From contig PAFA01000069.1 in the NCBI GenBank assembly GCA_002700845.1, forward strand, positions 1 to 41,704: DNA of 41,704 nucleotides, written 5' to 3'. Below are positions 17,331-26,338 of this stretch, piece after piece (position 1 is the first letter of the stretch; the number at the start of each line of letters is the position of its first letter). The DNA is from Phycisphaerae bacterium. GTDB lineage: Bacteria > Planctomycetota > Phycisphaerae > Phycisphaerales > SM1A02. Under the pieces are notes generated by a model. That model was not told the DNA's origin and did no database searches. It was given only the letters and a program-made list of their open reading frames with translations. A program made the translations under genes and the position numbers.

Positions 17331-19508
17331 TCAAGCCACCTCTGAATAATCACGCATAATGCGGAAGTTTGTCTTGAAGTAGCCACCGGTCTCTGTCCTT
17401 GCTCGGTTGAGAACAACACCAAAGACGTCCGTTCCGGTTTGCTTGACCGCATTGGCCAAGCGAACCAGTAAGCCACGTTCATCTTGACCGGCATGAACCA
17501 CCACCACCGCACCATCTGCCTTGGCCGCAAGGGTGACTGCATCACCCGCCGCCAGTGCCGGTGGGGCATCAAACAAGATCAGATCCCATTGTTCACGGGC
17601 TCTGTCAAGCAATTCATCCATTATTGGGGATCCCAAGCGGTCAACAATTCGTGAGCTTTCGGTACCCGCACCGACCAGATCAAAACCTGCTTCTGTTCGG
17701 ATAGCAACACTCGAGAGATCACCGGACCCACCAAGAGCATCACCCAATCCACTTCCCCCATCAGAGAGGCCAAGATGTTCCGCAAGGCCGGGTCGGCGGA
17801 AATCTCCGTCGATCACCAGGACTTTGCGTCCAGCAGCTGAAGCTGCCGCAGCGATATTCATGACGGTTCCGGTACAGCCCGTATTTGGAGAACAGGGGAA
17901 GAAAACTACTACCCGGCGTTCGGTTGGGGCACAACTTCGAGACAACTGAGTCCATGTTTGACGTAAGGATTCAGCAACCACGCTCTGTCCAGACTCCAGC
18001 ACGGCAGATTCGAACACGGAACATCCATCTGGATCTTCTTCGAGGTGTGGGATGACACCCAATGTGCGAAGACCAGGAACCAAGGACAAATCCTTAACGC
18101 CTTTGATTCGCTGGTCAGTGAATTCACGCAAGAAGACGATTCCGGACACCAGACCGGTCACCAGCAAAAATCCTAGAGGTATAACTATTTCAACTTTGGG
18201 GAATGCCATCTCACGCGGCAATGTTGCGCTACGAGCCAGAACGACCAGCCTCGCATCATCCCGAGAGCGGAACAACTTCAAATCACGAACCAATTGATCT
18301 TCACCATCACGTTTACGCTCGAGGTAATCACGACGGTTTTTTATATTTTCAATACGGCTTAGATTTGCCGCTTGCGACTGCAAGGACCCAACCTTCTCAG
18401 CGTATTCGTCTTGAAGACTCTGCGTAACAGCTTGCGTCTGCTCTAAGATCCTCATCGCCTGGCGAATATCCGCTCGCAAATTCCGCAGCACCACCTCTTC
18501 CCGGCGGGCCTCAAGCGCTCCTTCAGAAGAGTTGAGACGCTGGATTGTTCGCTGAAGAATCGGGCTTGAGGCATCCAGATATTGCTTTCGCAAGTAACTC
18601 AGCTCACGCTTGACGGATTCAACGGTTTGCACATGGACTGATACTGAAGGGTCCGCTTCAGCGGTTCGAACATCTTCTTCATCGTAAGAGAGAGTGCCGT
18701 CGAGCTTCTGCTGTGACTGAGCGACTTGAGTCTGCAGACTCTGTGTAGCTTGTTGATTGGAGTAGATCCGATCGGTCAACTGCTGAGCGGCAATAAGCTC
18801 TGGGCTGTATCTCGGGTCTTCAAGTGATGAAACGCCATTGTCTGTAATGAACTGCTGAAGTTCATCGCTGATGTCATCGATTTGCCGCCGGGTGTCAGCA
18901 AACTCACGACTGAACAGACCATCAATTGATTTGGTTCTATTTTCTTCCGCAGTCACGGTGCTTTCAAGATAAGCCTCCGACAGCGCTGCAATAATAGTTT
19001 GAGAATCTTCACGGCTCCCGGTTGAGAAGCTGATCCGGAAGAGCGCTGTTTTCGAAATTGGCGCCCGAGCCAAATCATCTTCCAACTCGTCTACTGCCTC
19101 TTCAATACGAGGCCCGTCCTCATCGACGTACTTCGATGTGAACCAATTTGATCGCTGCACGGCCCGAGAACGTACTGCCGCCTTGAGAACCTCTCGGTCC
19201 ATCAAGCGTGAAAGCTCTGTATTGGCTCTGCGTTCAATGTCGTCATCATCCAGTTCTTTGGCCGCGCCAATTTCCGTTGCATCTTGGAGACCAGAACGGA
19301 TCTCAAATAACGCCTCGGATCGATACTTTGGAAAAAGTACGGAAAGCCCAACGTAAGAAACACCACCAACACCAATACCGACAAAGCCGGCAAAAACCAA
19401 AAGCAAGAGGTGCTTCCTTAGGATCCGGATTGGATCCACAGAAACGCCTGCTTCAGATGGAGATGGTGCTGAGAACTGTTCCTCAACCTTCGATTCTGAC
19501 GTTTGCAT
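17331..19508 (-). CDS. Wzc-like polysaccharide chain-length determinant/BY-kinase with degenerate Walker A
   Basis: A 725-aa inner-membrane protein. Transmembrane helices lie at about 34-57 and 437-460, flanking a large periplasmic coiled-coil Wzz/GNVR region (long runs of Q/E/R). The C-terminal cytoplasmic domain is the BY-kinase (CpsD/CapB) fold with Walker A' VLVIDGDFRRP (563-573) and Walker B LILFDAPP (643-650). Where Walker A should be, the protein reads CSPNTGCTGTV (539-549): the invariant Lys of GK[ST] is replaced. The tyrosine tail is also sparse (GGYFKTNF, RDYSEVA). It would control length and export of the polymer with the Wza-like protein; kinase activity is doubtful. It lies between the TPR gene (39-nt gap) and the epimerase. 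Confidence 0.9.
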   Translation of the reverse strand: MQTSESKVEEQFSAPSPSEAGVSVDPIRILRKHLLLLVFAGFVGIGVGGVSYVGLSVLFPKYRSEALFEIRSGLQDATEIGAAKELDDDDIERRANTELSRLMDREVLKAAVRSRAVQRSNWFTSKYVDEDGPRIEEAVDELEDDLARAPISKTALFRISFSTGSREDSQTIIAALSEAYLESTVTAEENRTKSIDGLFSREFADTRRQIDDISDELQQFITDNGVSSLEDPRYSPELIAAQQLTDRIYSNQQATQSLQTQVAQSQQKLDGTLSYDEEDVRTAEADPSVSVHVQTVESVKRELSYLRKQYLDASSPILQRTIQRLNSSEGALEARREEVVLRNLRADIRQAMRILEQTQAVTQSLQDEYAEKVGSLQSQAANLSRIENIKNRRDYLERKRDGEDQLVRDLKLFRSRDDARLVVLARSATLPREMAFPKVEIVIPLGFLLVTGLVSGIVFLREFTDQRIKGVKDLSLVPGLRTLGVIPHLEEDPDGCSVFESAVLESGQSVVAESLRQTWTQLSRSCAPTERRVVVFFPCSPNTGCTGTVMNIAAAASAAGRKVLVIDGDFRRPGLAEHLGLSDGGSGLGDALGGSGDLSSVAIRTEAGFDLVGAGTESSRIVDRLGSPIMDELLDRAREQWDLILFDAPPALAAGDAVTLAAKADGAVVVVHAGQDERGLLVRLANAVKQTGTDVFGVVLNRARTETGGYFKTNFRIMRDYSEVA

Positions 19509-19547
19509 ACTCTGCCTCTATCGGCCCAAAAGCTCCCCCGGCTTCCA

Positions 19548-22500
19548 TTAGGGGGATAAAATCGACTCCACTTCCAAAATCATGGCCTCAAATTCATCGC
19601 CCTCAGCATCATCGCGGTTTTTTGCACTTGCGAGGACTGAACCGGCCTGTTGAGCATCACCATCCTTGGCCAAGGCCAAGGCGTAGCGAACATGGGTCAT
19701 GGCCCCCGCACCACGGCGAATGGCTTGAGCAAGCGTTTGCCTGGCGGCTTGAGTATCTCCTAAGGCCAGCTGCACCGAGCCCAAGGTGTCCAAGATGGTG
19801 GGGTTTGTGGGATTGGCGGCCACGGCCTGCTCCGCCAGCGGCAATGCTTGTTGGTGCTCCCCCAAGTTCACGGACAAGATGTACGCAATATTGTTCGCCG
19901 TAAGGGGCTGATCGGGATTCAGAGAAAGACTCTTCCTCCAGGCTGAAATCGCGGTTTCAGGCTGGTCGGCGGCAATCGCAATATTTCCCGCGGCCAGCCA
20001 CACTTGGAACGCTTCTGGGTCGTTCAAATCCTCAGCCAACTTCGCGCTCTGCTGAGCATCTTCGATGGCACCGTCAAAGTCTTTCTCAGTGAGTTTTACT
20101 CTTGCTAAGCCGTTCAAAAGAGGCCATGACAAAGAGTCAGCCCCACTCACTTCTCTGGCAAACCTCGCAATTTCGGCCGAACGGCCCGAACCAAAATAGG
20201 TGCTGAGCTGCAATGGGAATCGAGCCATCCCCATCTTGGGAGCTCCATTCGAAACTTGTCGCTCAAATGCAACATAGCACTCACGAAGTACTTTCCGAGA
20301 CTCTTGCTCTCGCCCTTTTTCCAAAAGGGCTTTCGCACGCATCGAGAGCAAATCTGGGTTGTCTTGGACCCATGCCTTTTCTTTCGCAGTAAATCGAATA
20401 ATCAACTGCCAATCAGGACTGGGGACCGCGACTTCAGAAGCCATACGACGTGCAAACCGTGCTTCATTAGGATCCTGATCGAAAGCATTACGAAGGTATT
20501 CTCGAGCCTGAACAATTTGACCTGTAACACCAGTCAAAAGTTCGCCAGCCTGAGACAACCAATCTGCAGACCGTTTGCCGGAGGGGTACGCATCCGCACC
20601 AGATGAGGCCACCGAGGCAGCAGCAACTCGATCACCAAGCTGCAAATACTGCCGAATGATTCTCGAACGAAGAACATCGTTCTTTGGAGTGCGCTCCAAT
20701 TGTCCAACCAACGTTCGAATCGCTTCTGCACGTTCTCCGCCTGCACCCAGCAGCTGGAATCTTGCAGTGCTGACCGCCGGTGAATTTGGAGCCAACGCTT
20801 CCGCCGAAGCGACCGCGGCTGAGGCCTCATCGTAGCTTTCTCGAGTCCCTACTCGTCGGTAACGTTCGGTCAGGATGGATGCTTCAAGTAGCCGAGGACC
20901 AACGTCTTGAGGCAGCAGCTCTTTCGATTCAGCCAATACCTGCAAGGCCAATGCTTCCTCAGAGGAACCATCTTCGTCACTTCTAAATTTTTTCTCAGAA
21001 ACTCCAGCGTAGATCAAAGCTTGAACCAAGGACCGGGAGGCAAGATCGCGAGTGTCTTCAGTCTGGGGAAGCCCATCCAATACCACCTGAGCCTCATCAG
21101 TGCGATTTGATCGAGCAAGACACTCAGCGTACTGTTCTAAAATTGCATATTGAGGAAGTTCAAACTTATCCAAGCCTGGCCGGAATGTGTTTGGACGCAA
21201 GAGCTGCAGAGTTTTGCCAAGGCCCTCATCCGGCAACAACGCAATAAGTTCTGCATAGACATCCGCCGCGTTGGCAAATTGGTTGTTCGCCATAAGAATC
21301 GCTGCTGAGGCAAAGAGTGCAGATTGATCCGGGGTTTGGCCATCTGGATATGAGAGGGTTTCAACTGCTTTTCTAAATTGTCCAATACCGGAGTACATCT
21401 GAGCAGCCAACAGACGAGTCATCAATTTTGACTCCTGGTTTTCGGCTTGGCTCATTTCCTGAAGGAGTAAGCCAATTGCCTCCTGCGCCTGGCCCTGATC
21501 TTTAAGAATTTCAGCCTTGTACGCGTTTATCAACAACAGGGTTTTACCGTCGTCATCTTTGGCCCTCAGCTGATCCAACAAATTATCTGACCGACTCATC
21601 CACACCTTCTGCGCTTCAGCCAGAAGGGCATTCTGCCGTGCGGCTGAAAGTTGATTAAATCGAGCAGGCGTGTAAGGGAATTCAGGGTTCAACAAAATCG
21701 CTGACTCGACGCTCGGAGTCGTGGTCGCAAGGAGCCGAGCAAATTCGAGTGTGTTCTGAGTGTCATCCGGGTTCACTGAATACCGTGAGGCACGAACCCG
21801 AAGAAGTTCCAAGGTGTCGCCGGCTCGAAGAGCAATATTCAGCCAAGCTTCTCGAATGGCAATATTGCTTGGCGAGAGGCGTGACGCCGTCCGCAAGACA
21901 TCAACTGCCTCTTCATACTTGCCCAACTGAACCAGCAAGGTTGCGTAACTCCGACCGATGCTGACGCTGTTGGACTGAATCTCCCAAGCTTCAACAAAGT
22001 GTCGTTCAGCGTTTGCGTACTCACCAAGATTGGCCTCTGATTGAGCCAGTTGGGCCAGGATCTGCCCATCAGTTGGTATTTCTTCAGTGGCACTCGAAAA
22101 AGCGTCACGAGCCCCAACCCAATCACGTCTGGCTGCTGCCAACCGACCGCGATAGGTGTACCCAGAAGCCTGGTCCAAGTCATCCTGAACTGCTCTTTCT
22201 ACCAATGATTCTGCCGAAGACCAGTCTTCGGCAACAATTGCATCCACGAATTGAAATTCAATGAAGCCTGGGTCGTCAGGGAAATTTATGCTTGCCGCAT
22301 CTGAACGCTTTTTGATCTCATCCTGAATGCGCTGGCCTAAAGAATCATCTGAAGATGATTTGGATGAACCCAAAATACCCTTCAAGCCTCGCAAAATTGC
22401 GACGGCACGTTCCGGCTCATTCAATCCTTTGTCACTCGTATGAAAAAGGACAATGGCATCGATGGGATCAGAGGTACTTGCGATACTGCGAAGCTCTCTG

Positions 22501-24494
22501 AATATTTCATCCACCCGCGGGGACGACGAGGCAAAGCCATCCATAACTTCCAAAGCTCGTTCATTTTGGTTGTTCGCGACCAACATCCTCACGTAGGTAT
22601 TCACCACGCGGAATTCCTCAGGGAACCTGCTGTAGAGGTCAGACATCTCAAGGAGCGCGTTTTCGTATTCACCCGAATCAAACCGTAGAGCGACATCACG
22701 AACCTGGGTCTCCAAGGGCGAAGATGGGCCGCCCCCGTTTAGCGCATCTTTGGCACCCTGTATCGCTTCGAAAGCAATGTCGGCGACAATATCGGCATCA
22801 ACCATTGCTTGACCCAGCGCGACAACGTTTTCCCATTCGCGATTAAGGATTAACAGTTGGAGTTTATTCTGCAGGAGAGTTGGTTCATTTGGCACCTGAT
22901 CAAGCGCTTGGTCCAGTTGACGTAGGGCCAAGCCAATTTGATCTAATTCTCGATTCACTTGAACCGAATAGAGCAGAAGCCGGACATTTGGAGCCCCCCC
23001 AGCAAGGTTCTGGCTGCGCAAAATATCGTCAAAAATCTTTGCGGATTCCCGAAGACTTTGCTTGGTATTGCGCGCATAGGCTTCCTTGGCTTTGATCTCC
23101 AGAAATACAAGATTGCTGTCCGGATCGGTAACGAAAGCTTGAGCCTCGGAACGCAAGGAGGCGATCTGCTCAACGGCATCTTCACGGTCCAATGAACCAC
23201 GCACCAATTGATCCATGACCAAGCCGACCTGAATGCGATACATCGAGAGACGAAGATCATCAAACGAAGCGGCAAAAAGTCCCGTCTTTGGACGCTCACG
23301 GGACATGAAGTCTGCGACCACTTTGGAAGCTCCGATGCGATCTTGTTCTTCAGTGCTCTGACTCAGAATTTCGGCCAAGTTTTGCTCTACGAAATATGGA
23401 GCGTCAGAAAAACCTTGGAGGTTTCGGAATGCTTGTACCAACTGAGCAGTGAGGTCAGGCTCTCCCATGACTGAAAGCGACCGGTAGCATTCTTGGATGT
23501 CAGATATTTCCATCATCAGTGGCAATTCCAGAATGGCGCGCTCACGAAGAGAACCATCAGAAACCTGGACTTCGGGACAAATTTCTTGCACCCGATCAGA
23601 GTTAAGAGCCTTCGCTGCATGAAGACGACCAATCAGCCACAAGGAACGGCCATGTCCAACTCCGTTTTCTGGAACTGGCAAAGCAAAGGCTTCTCCCACC
23701 AAGGATCTCGCATGGCTGGCCAACAATCTCTCTGAGCCTTGCGAAGGAACGTCAGCGGTGGAACTCGCGTCAAAAATCTCCCGGAGTTTTCCTGCATATT
23801 CAAGGATGTAACTGCGGTCATTGTCCAAAACCGCCTCTTCGAGTCGCAGCGACCATGCTCCGAGTGCGATGCCATAATCAATGGCCAGCGGATTGTCTTC
23901 CAAACGATTCTGAATGAGTTCAAAAGCCTCGTCGCGATCACGGCTTTTTAGTTCTGACCATCGGACACGGTTTAAACGGCTAACGGCAACCCACCGTTCA
24001 GCAAAGACTTCGTTGTCCACGTTACGAACACCGGATGCGTCAGCGATCTCTTCAACCATCTCCATAAGACTCGACGATCGAGATGCTTTTGCATCGGAAT
24101 AAACTGCTTGCACCAACGCGCGAGATCTCTCAGTGAGTTCAGGATGGTTCTCAGCCCCCCACTTCAAGGAGCCGATCCAGAAGCTATAAAACTCGTTGGC
24201 CTCGACCCTGGAACCGGGAGAAGTAAGCAAAATCGTACGCTGCAGGTCCGTCAGATAGCCAAGATCACGAGGCTCCTTACCGAGTGCACGCCCGTAGTTC
24301 CTTCGCGCCTCCCGAAGCTGACCCGCAGCTTCAAGCTGCTTCGCCTTCTGATGAATGGCTGTCGCACTACGAAGAACTAGGAAGTAATACGCTCCACCCA
24401 AGCCACCAACCAAACTCATTCCGACAATTGAAATGAGCAAGAGAAGCTTAATATTCAAAGCGCCGACTCGAGCTTGCGAAATATGCTGTCGCAT
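19548..24494 (-). CDS. Giant membrane-anchored TPR-repeat protein of the exosortase/EPS locus
   Basis: A 1648-aa protein. The ATG at 24494 overlaps the EpsI stop (TGATG); a TTG one codon earlier is also in frame. One N-terminal transmembrane helix (about 17-40, KLLLLISIVGMSLVGG) is followed by an essentially all-helical body with many TPR-like units, clearest near the N-terminus (AKQLEAAGQLREARRNYGRA) and in the last 150 aa (AGNIAIAADQPETAISAWRK and two or three repeats after it). The body should face the periplasm. Very long TPR proteins accompany exosortase loci (for example PrsT-type) and are thought to scaffold polysaccharide export. No enzymatic motif was seen. Confidence 0.85.
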   Translation of the reverse strand: MRQHISQARVGALNIKLLLLISIVGMSLVGGLGGAYYFLVLRSATAIHQKAKQLEAAGQLREARRNYGRALGKEPRDLGYLTDLQRTILLTSPGSRVEANEFYSFWIGSLKWGAENHPELTERSRALVQAVYSDAKASRSSSLMEMVEEIADASGVRNVDNEVFAERWVAVSRLNRVRWSELKSRDRDEAFELIQNRLEDNPLAIDYGIALGAWSLRLEEAVLDNDRSYILEYAGKLREIFDASSTADVPSQGSERLLASHARSLVGEAFALPVPENGVGHGRSLWLIGRLHAAKALNSDRVQEICPEVQVSDGSLRERAILELPLMMEISDIQECYRSLSVMGEPDLTAQLVQAFRNLQGFSDAPYFVEQNLAEILSQSTEEQDRIGASKVVADFMSRERPKTGLFAASFDDLRLSMYRIQVGLVMDQLVRGSLDREDAVEQIASLRSEAQAFVTDPDSNLVFLEIKAKEAYARNTKQSLRESAKIFDDILRSQNLAGGAPNVRLLLYSVQVNRELDQIGLALRQLDQALDQVPNEPTLLQNKLQLLILNREWENVVALGQAMVDADIVADIAFEAIQGAKDALNGGGPSSPLETQVRDVALRFDSGEYENALLEMSDLYSRFPEEFRVVNTYVRMLVANNQNERALEVMDGFASSSPRVDEIFRELRSIASTSDPIDAIVLFHTSDKGLNEPERAVAILRGLKGILGSSKSSSDDSLGQRIQDEIKKRSDAASINFPDDPGFIEFQFVDAIVAEDWSSAESLVERAVQDDLDQASGYTYRGRLAAARRDWVGARDAFSSATEEIPTDGQILAQLAQSEANLGEYANAERHFVEAWEIQSNSVSIGRSYATLLVQLGKYEEAVDVLRTASRLSPSNIAIREAWLNIALRAGDTLELLRVRASRYSVNPDDTQNTLEFARLLATTTPSVESAILLNPEFPYTPARFNQLSAARQNALLAEAQKVWMSRSDNLLDQLRAKDDDGKTLLLINAYKAEILKDQGQAQEAIGLLLQEMSQAENQESKLMTRLLAAQMYSGIGQFRKAVETLSYPDGQTPDQSALFASAAILMANNQFANAADVYAELIALLPDEGLGKTLQLLRPNTFRPGLDKFELPQYAILEQYAECLARSNRTDEAQVVLDGLPQTEDTRDLASRSLVQALIYAGVSEKKFRSDEDGSSEEALALQVLAESKELLPQDVGPRLLEASILTERYRRVGTRESYDEASAAVASAEALAPNSPAVSTARFQLLGAGGERAEAIRTLVGQLERTPKNDVLRSRIIRQYLQLGDRVAAASVASSGADAYPSGKRSADWLSQAGELLTGVTGQIVQAREYLRNAFDQDPNEARFARRMASEVAVPSPDWQLIIRFTAKEKAWVQDNPDLLSMRAKALLEKGREQESRKVLRECYVAFERQVSNGAPKMGMARFPLQLSTYFGSGRSAEIARFAREVSGADSLSWPLLNGLARVKLTEKDFDGAIEDAQQSAKLAEDLNDPEAFQVWLAAGNIAIAADQPETAISAWRKSLSLNPDQPLTANNIAYILSVNLGEHQQALPLAEQAVAANPTNPTILDTLGSVQLALGDTQAARQTLAQAIRRGAGAMTHVRYALALAKDGDAQQAGSVLASAKNRDDAEGDEFEAMILEVESILSP

Positions 24495-25312
24495 CAATAT
24501 GACTCCGTGTCTGCGTTTAGCGCTCGCCAGTCCGGCAAGCTACGCATGAGATAGGGCAATACCAGTTCAATGAATTCTCGACTTGCATCGACAAATTCCG
24601 AACGGTCTTGACGTCGCTTCAACTGAGTTACCAGTTGAACCTTGCAGTAGTACGCCATTTTTTGAGTTGGGTCAAATGCCAGTCTTTTGACTGACTCAGG
24701 ACTTGCCGCGAAGTTACCGTTGGCGACAAAAAAGTACCCGCCCCACAGGACAACCCCTGGCTGGTCTGAACGCACAAAGCTACTGGTTCTTAAATCGAGT
24801 TCACCTGTCGGCACAAAGACATCTGAAAGACGTCCGGTCAGGGGATCTTTAATGCCGACCTGGAACCAATTTTCGTCAATTTTCTTCCACTCGGGCGGGA
24901 GGATGCCAAGTGGAATATTTTCTGGGAGCTGTTCCAGATCGAAGCCGCCAGTCGCAACCAAGCATCGGTCCGGGACATGCGGCACTGCATCAATCATCCC
25001 GGTGTAATACGCCATGTGCAACTGAAGGTATCGCCCATCAGCATGCTCGTATGAGCGGGTAAGGAACTGATCGGTCCCAAGTTCTTCTATAAACTCCTCG
25101 GACAATCGCTGGTCATCGCCAACGGCTTCCCACTCCCCAAGGACCCGTGGCACATCAGCCAAACCACGGCGAATAGGTACCGCCTCTTTCTTGAGATGGA
25201 TGTTCAAAGCATCCATGGCAAAGCTCATGCCAATCCGAGAGAAAACAATGAGTCCAACAACAACCAGCATCGCGCGCCTCTGAGTCGAAGTCATGGTGAT
25301 GCTAGAAATCAT
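24494..25312 (-). CDS. EpsI-family exosortase-associated protein
   Basis: A 272-aa protein of the EpsI/DUF3485 type, which in many genomes is fused to or sits next to exosortase. An N-terminal hydrophobic anchor (AMLVVVGLIVFSRIGMSFA) is followed by an extracytoplasmic domain. The family-typical stretch YYTGMIDAVPHVPDRCLVATGG includes a conserved Cys in PDRC. The ATG at 25312 is chosen: it overlaps the exosortase stop as ATGA, and the longer frame to 25393 would run deep into the exosortase gene. Its precise role in polysaccharide or protein maturation is unknown even in well-studied systems. Confidence 0.87.
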   Translation of the reverse strand: MISSITMTSTQRRAMLVVVGLIVFSRIGMSFAMDALNIHLKKEAVPIRRGLADVPRVLGEWEAVGDDQRLSEEFIEELGTDQFLTRSYEHADGRYLQLHMAYYTGMIDAVPHVPDRCLVATGGFDLEQLPENIPLGILPPEWKKIDENWFQVGIKDPLTGRLSDVFVPTGELDLRTSSFVRSDQPGVVLWGGYFFVANGNFAASPESVKRLAFDPTQKMAYYCKVQLVTQLKRRQDRSEFVDASREFIELVLPYLMRSLPDWRALNADTESY

Positions 25313-26241
25313 GACGCGGCTCCCGAGGCTGGATCTGGCTCTTCGACAATCAACCTCTTCAACAGTTCCGCAACTCCCAAAAAGAGCAGCCAAGCCGGAA
25401 CCAAGAGAAAAACCCCCACCATTGTGTGCACTTCACCCGAACCCAAGTCCTGATCAATAAGACTGAGCAAACCAAGAACAAGCACCCGAACGATGTTGAC
25501 GATCAGGGCCACTGGGAATGCCGAAAGCACCAAAATGATCCGTTGCCACCACCGATGAAATGAGACAAAAGCCATTGTCGTTCCGATGGCCAAAAACGCC
25601 ATCAGCATCCGCATGCCACTGCACGCCTCAGCAACATTGAGTGGGATAACTTTCAATGTCATGTCATCGCTCATCATGTAGATGCGAATCACATTGCCTT
25701 CGATTTCTGCATCCAAGGTCCCAACGACCAAAAGAAGGTGCGCCCCAAATGCTGTTATTGACTGCATGGGATGCGTGACGTAGGCCATCAGTCGCTCAGA
25801 AATCGTTTGCCCAAAAACGAGCAAAAAGATCATGGGAAAAATCAAGTGCCGGATTGCTGCTGGCCCCAGCAGTACCAAGCCAAACCCACCGAGGCTCAAG
25901 ACAACACCAGCCCCACGGAGATTGTGATGATGCAAAACTGGCGGACCAAAGATGCACACTGCATACCAGATCAACCCAAGGACCAAGGGCAGTAAGCCCC
26001 ACCAGCAGACGCGAACACCTTTTGCTTGTATTTGCGGCCATGCTCGACGAATGAACCAGGCTGCAATCAACGGAGCGACAAGGGTATGCCCCCAGTCATC
26101 CGTCTCTTGTATGGCCCATTCAAATTGACGAACCAAGAAGTCCCAGTAATACGCCAAAAAAGACAGTGCAACCACACCCAACACCAAGAGGTCTCCCGCT
26201 GCAGGGGATGTACTTTTTGGGTGGTCAGGAGTGTCTTTCAT
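25309..26241 (-). CDS. Exosortase (transmembrane cysteine transpeptidase)
   Basis: A 310-aa integral membrane protein with about eight hydrophobic segments. The exosortase catalytic triad is visible: C207 in NVAEACSGMRML, R252 in NIVRVLVLG and H272 in GEVHTMVG. Exosortases recognise C-terminal sorting signals of the PEP-CTERM type and are thought to cleave and transfer substrates to a cell-surface acceptor, together with exopolysaccharide synthesis. It is coupled (ATGA) to epsI. No protein with a PEP-CTERM-like tail is encoded in this window, so substrates lie elsewhere. I cannot assign the Xrt subtype by eye. Confidence 0.93.
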   Translation of the reverse strand: MKDTPDHPKSTSPAAGDLLVLGVVALSFLAYYWDFLVRQFEWAIQETDDWGHTLVAPLIAAWFIRRAWPQIQAKGVRVCWWGLLPLVLGLIWYAVCIFGPPVLHHHNLRGAGVVLSLGGFGLVLLGPAAIRHLIFPMIFLLVFGQTISERLMAYVTHPMQSITAFGAHLLLVVGTLDAEIEGNVIRIYMMSDDMTLKVIPLNVAEACSGMRMLMAFLAIGTTMAFVSFHRWWQRIILVLSAFPVALIVNIVRVLVLGLLSLIDQDLGSGEVHTMVGVFLLVPAWLLFLGVAELLKRLIVEEPDPASGAAS

Positions 26242-26338
26242 GGCTCAAACGGGCCCCATCGATTCAAAGGGTACGCCCCAGCATCGGCAAGGGTTTGCGG
26301 CAAATCCAATCGGAATCCTGGCCGCTGTGACTTTTTAT

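Noticed and set aside
19208-19903. 231-aa plus-strand frame
   Set aside because: It lies antisense across the ends of the Wzc-like and TPR genes, has a low-complexity His/Pro/Arg-rich translation and no family resemblance.
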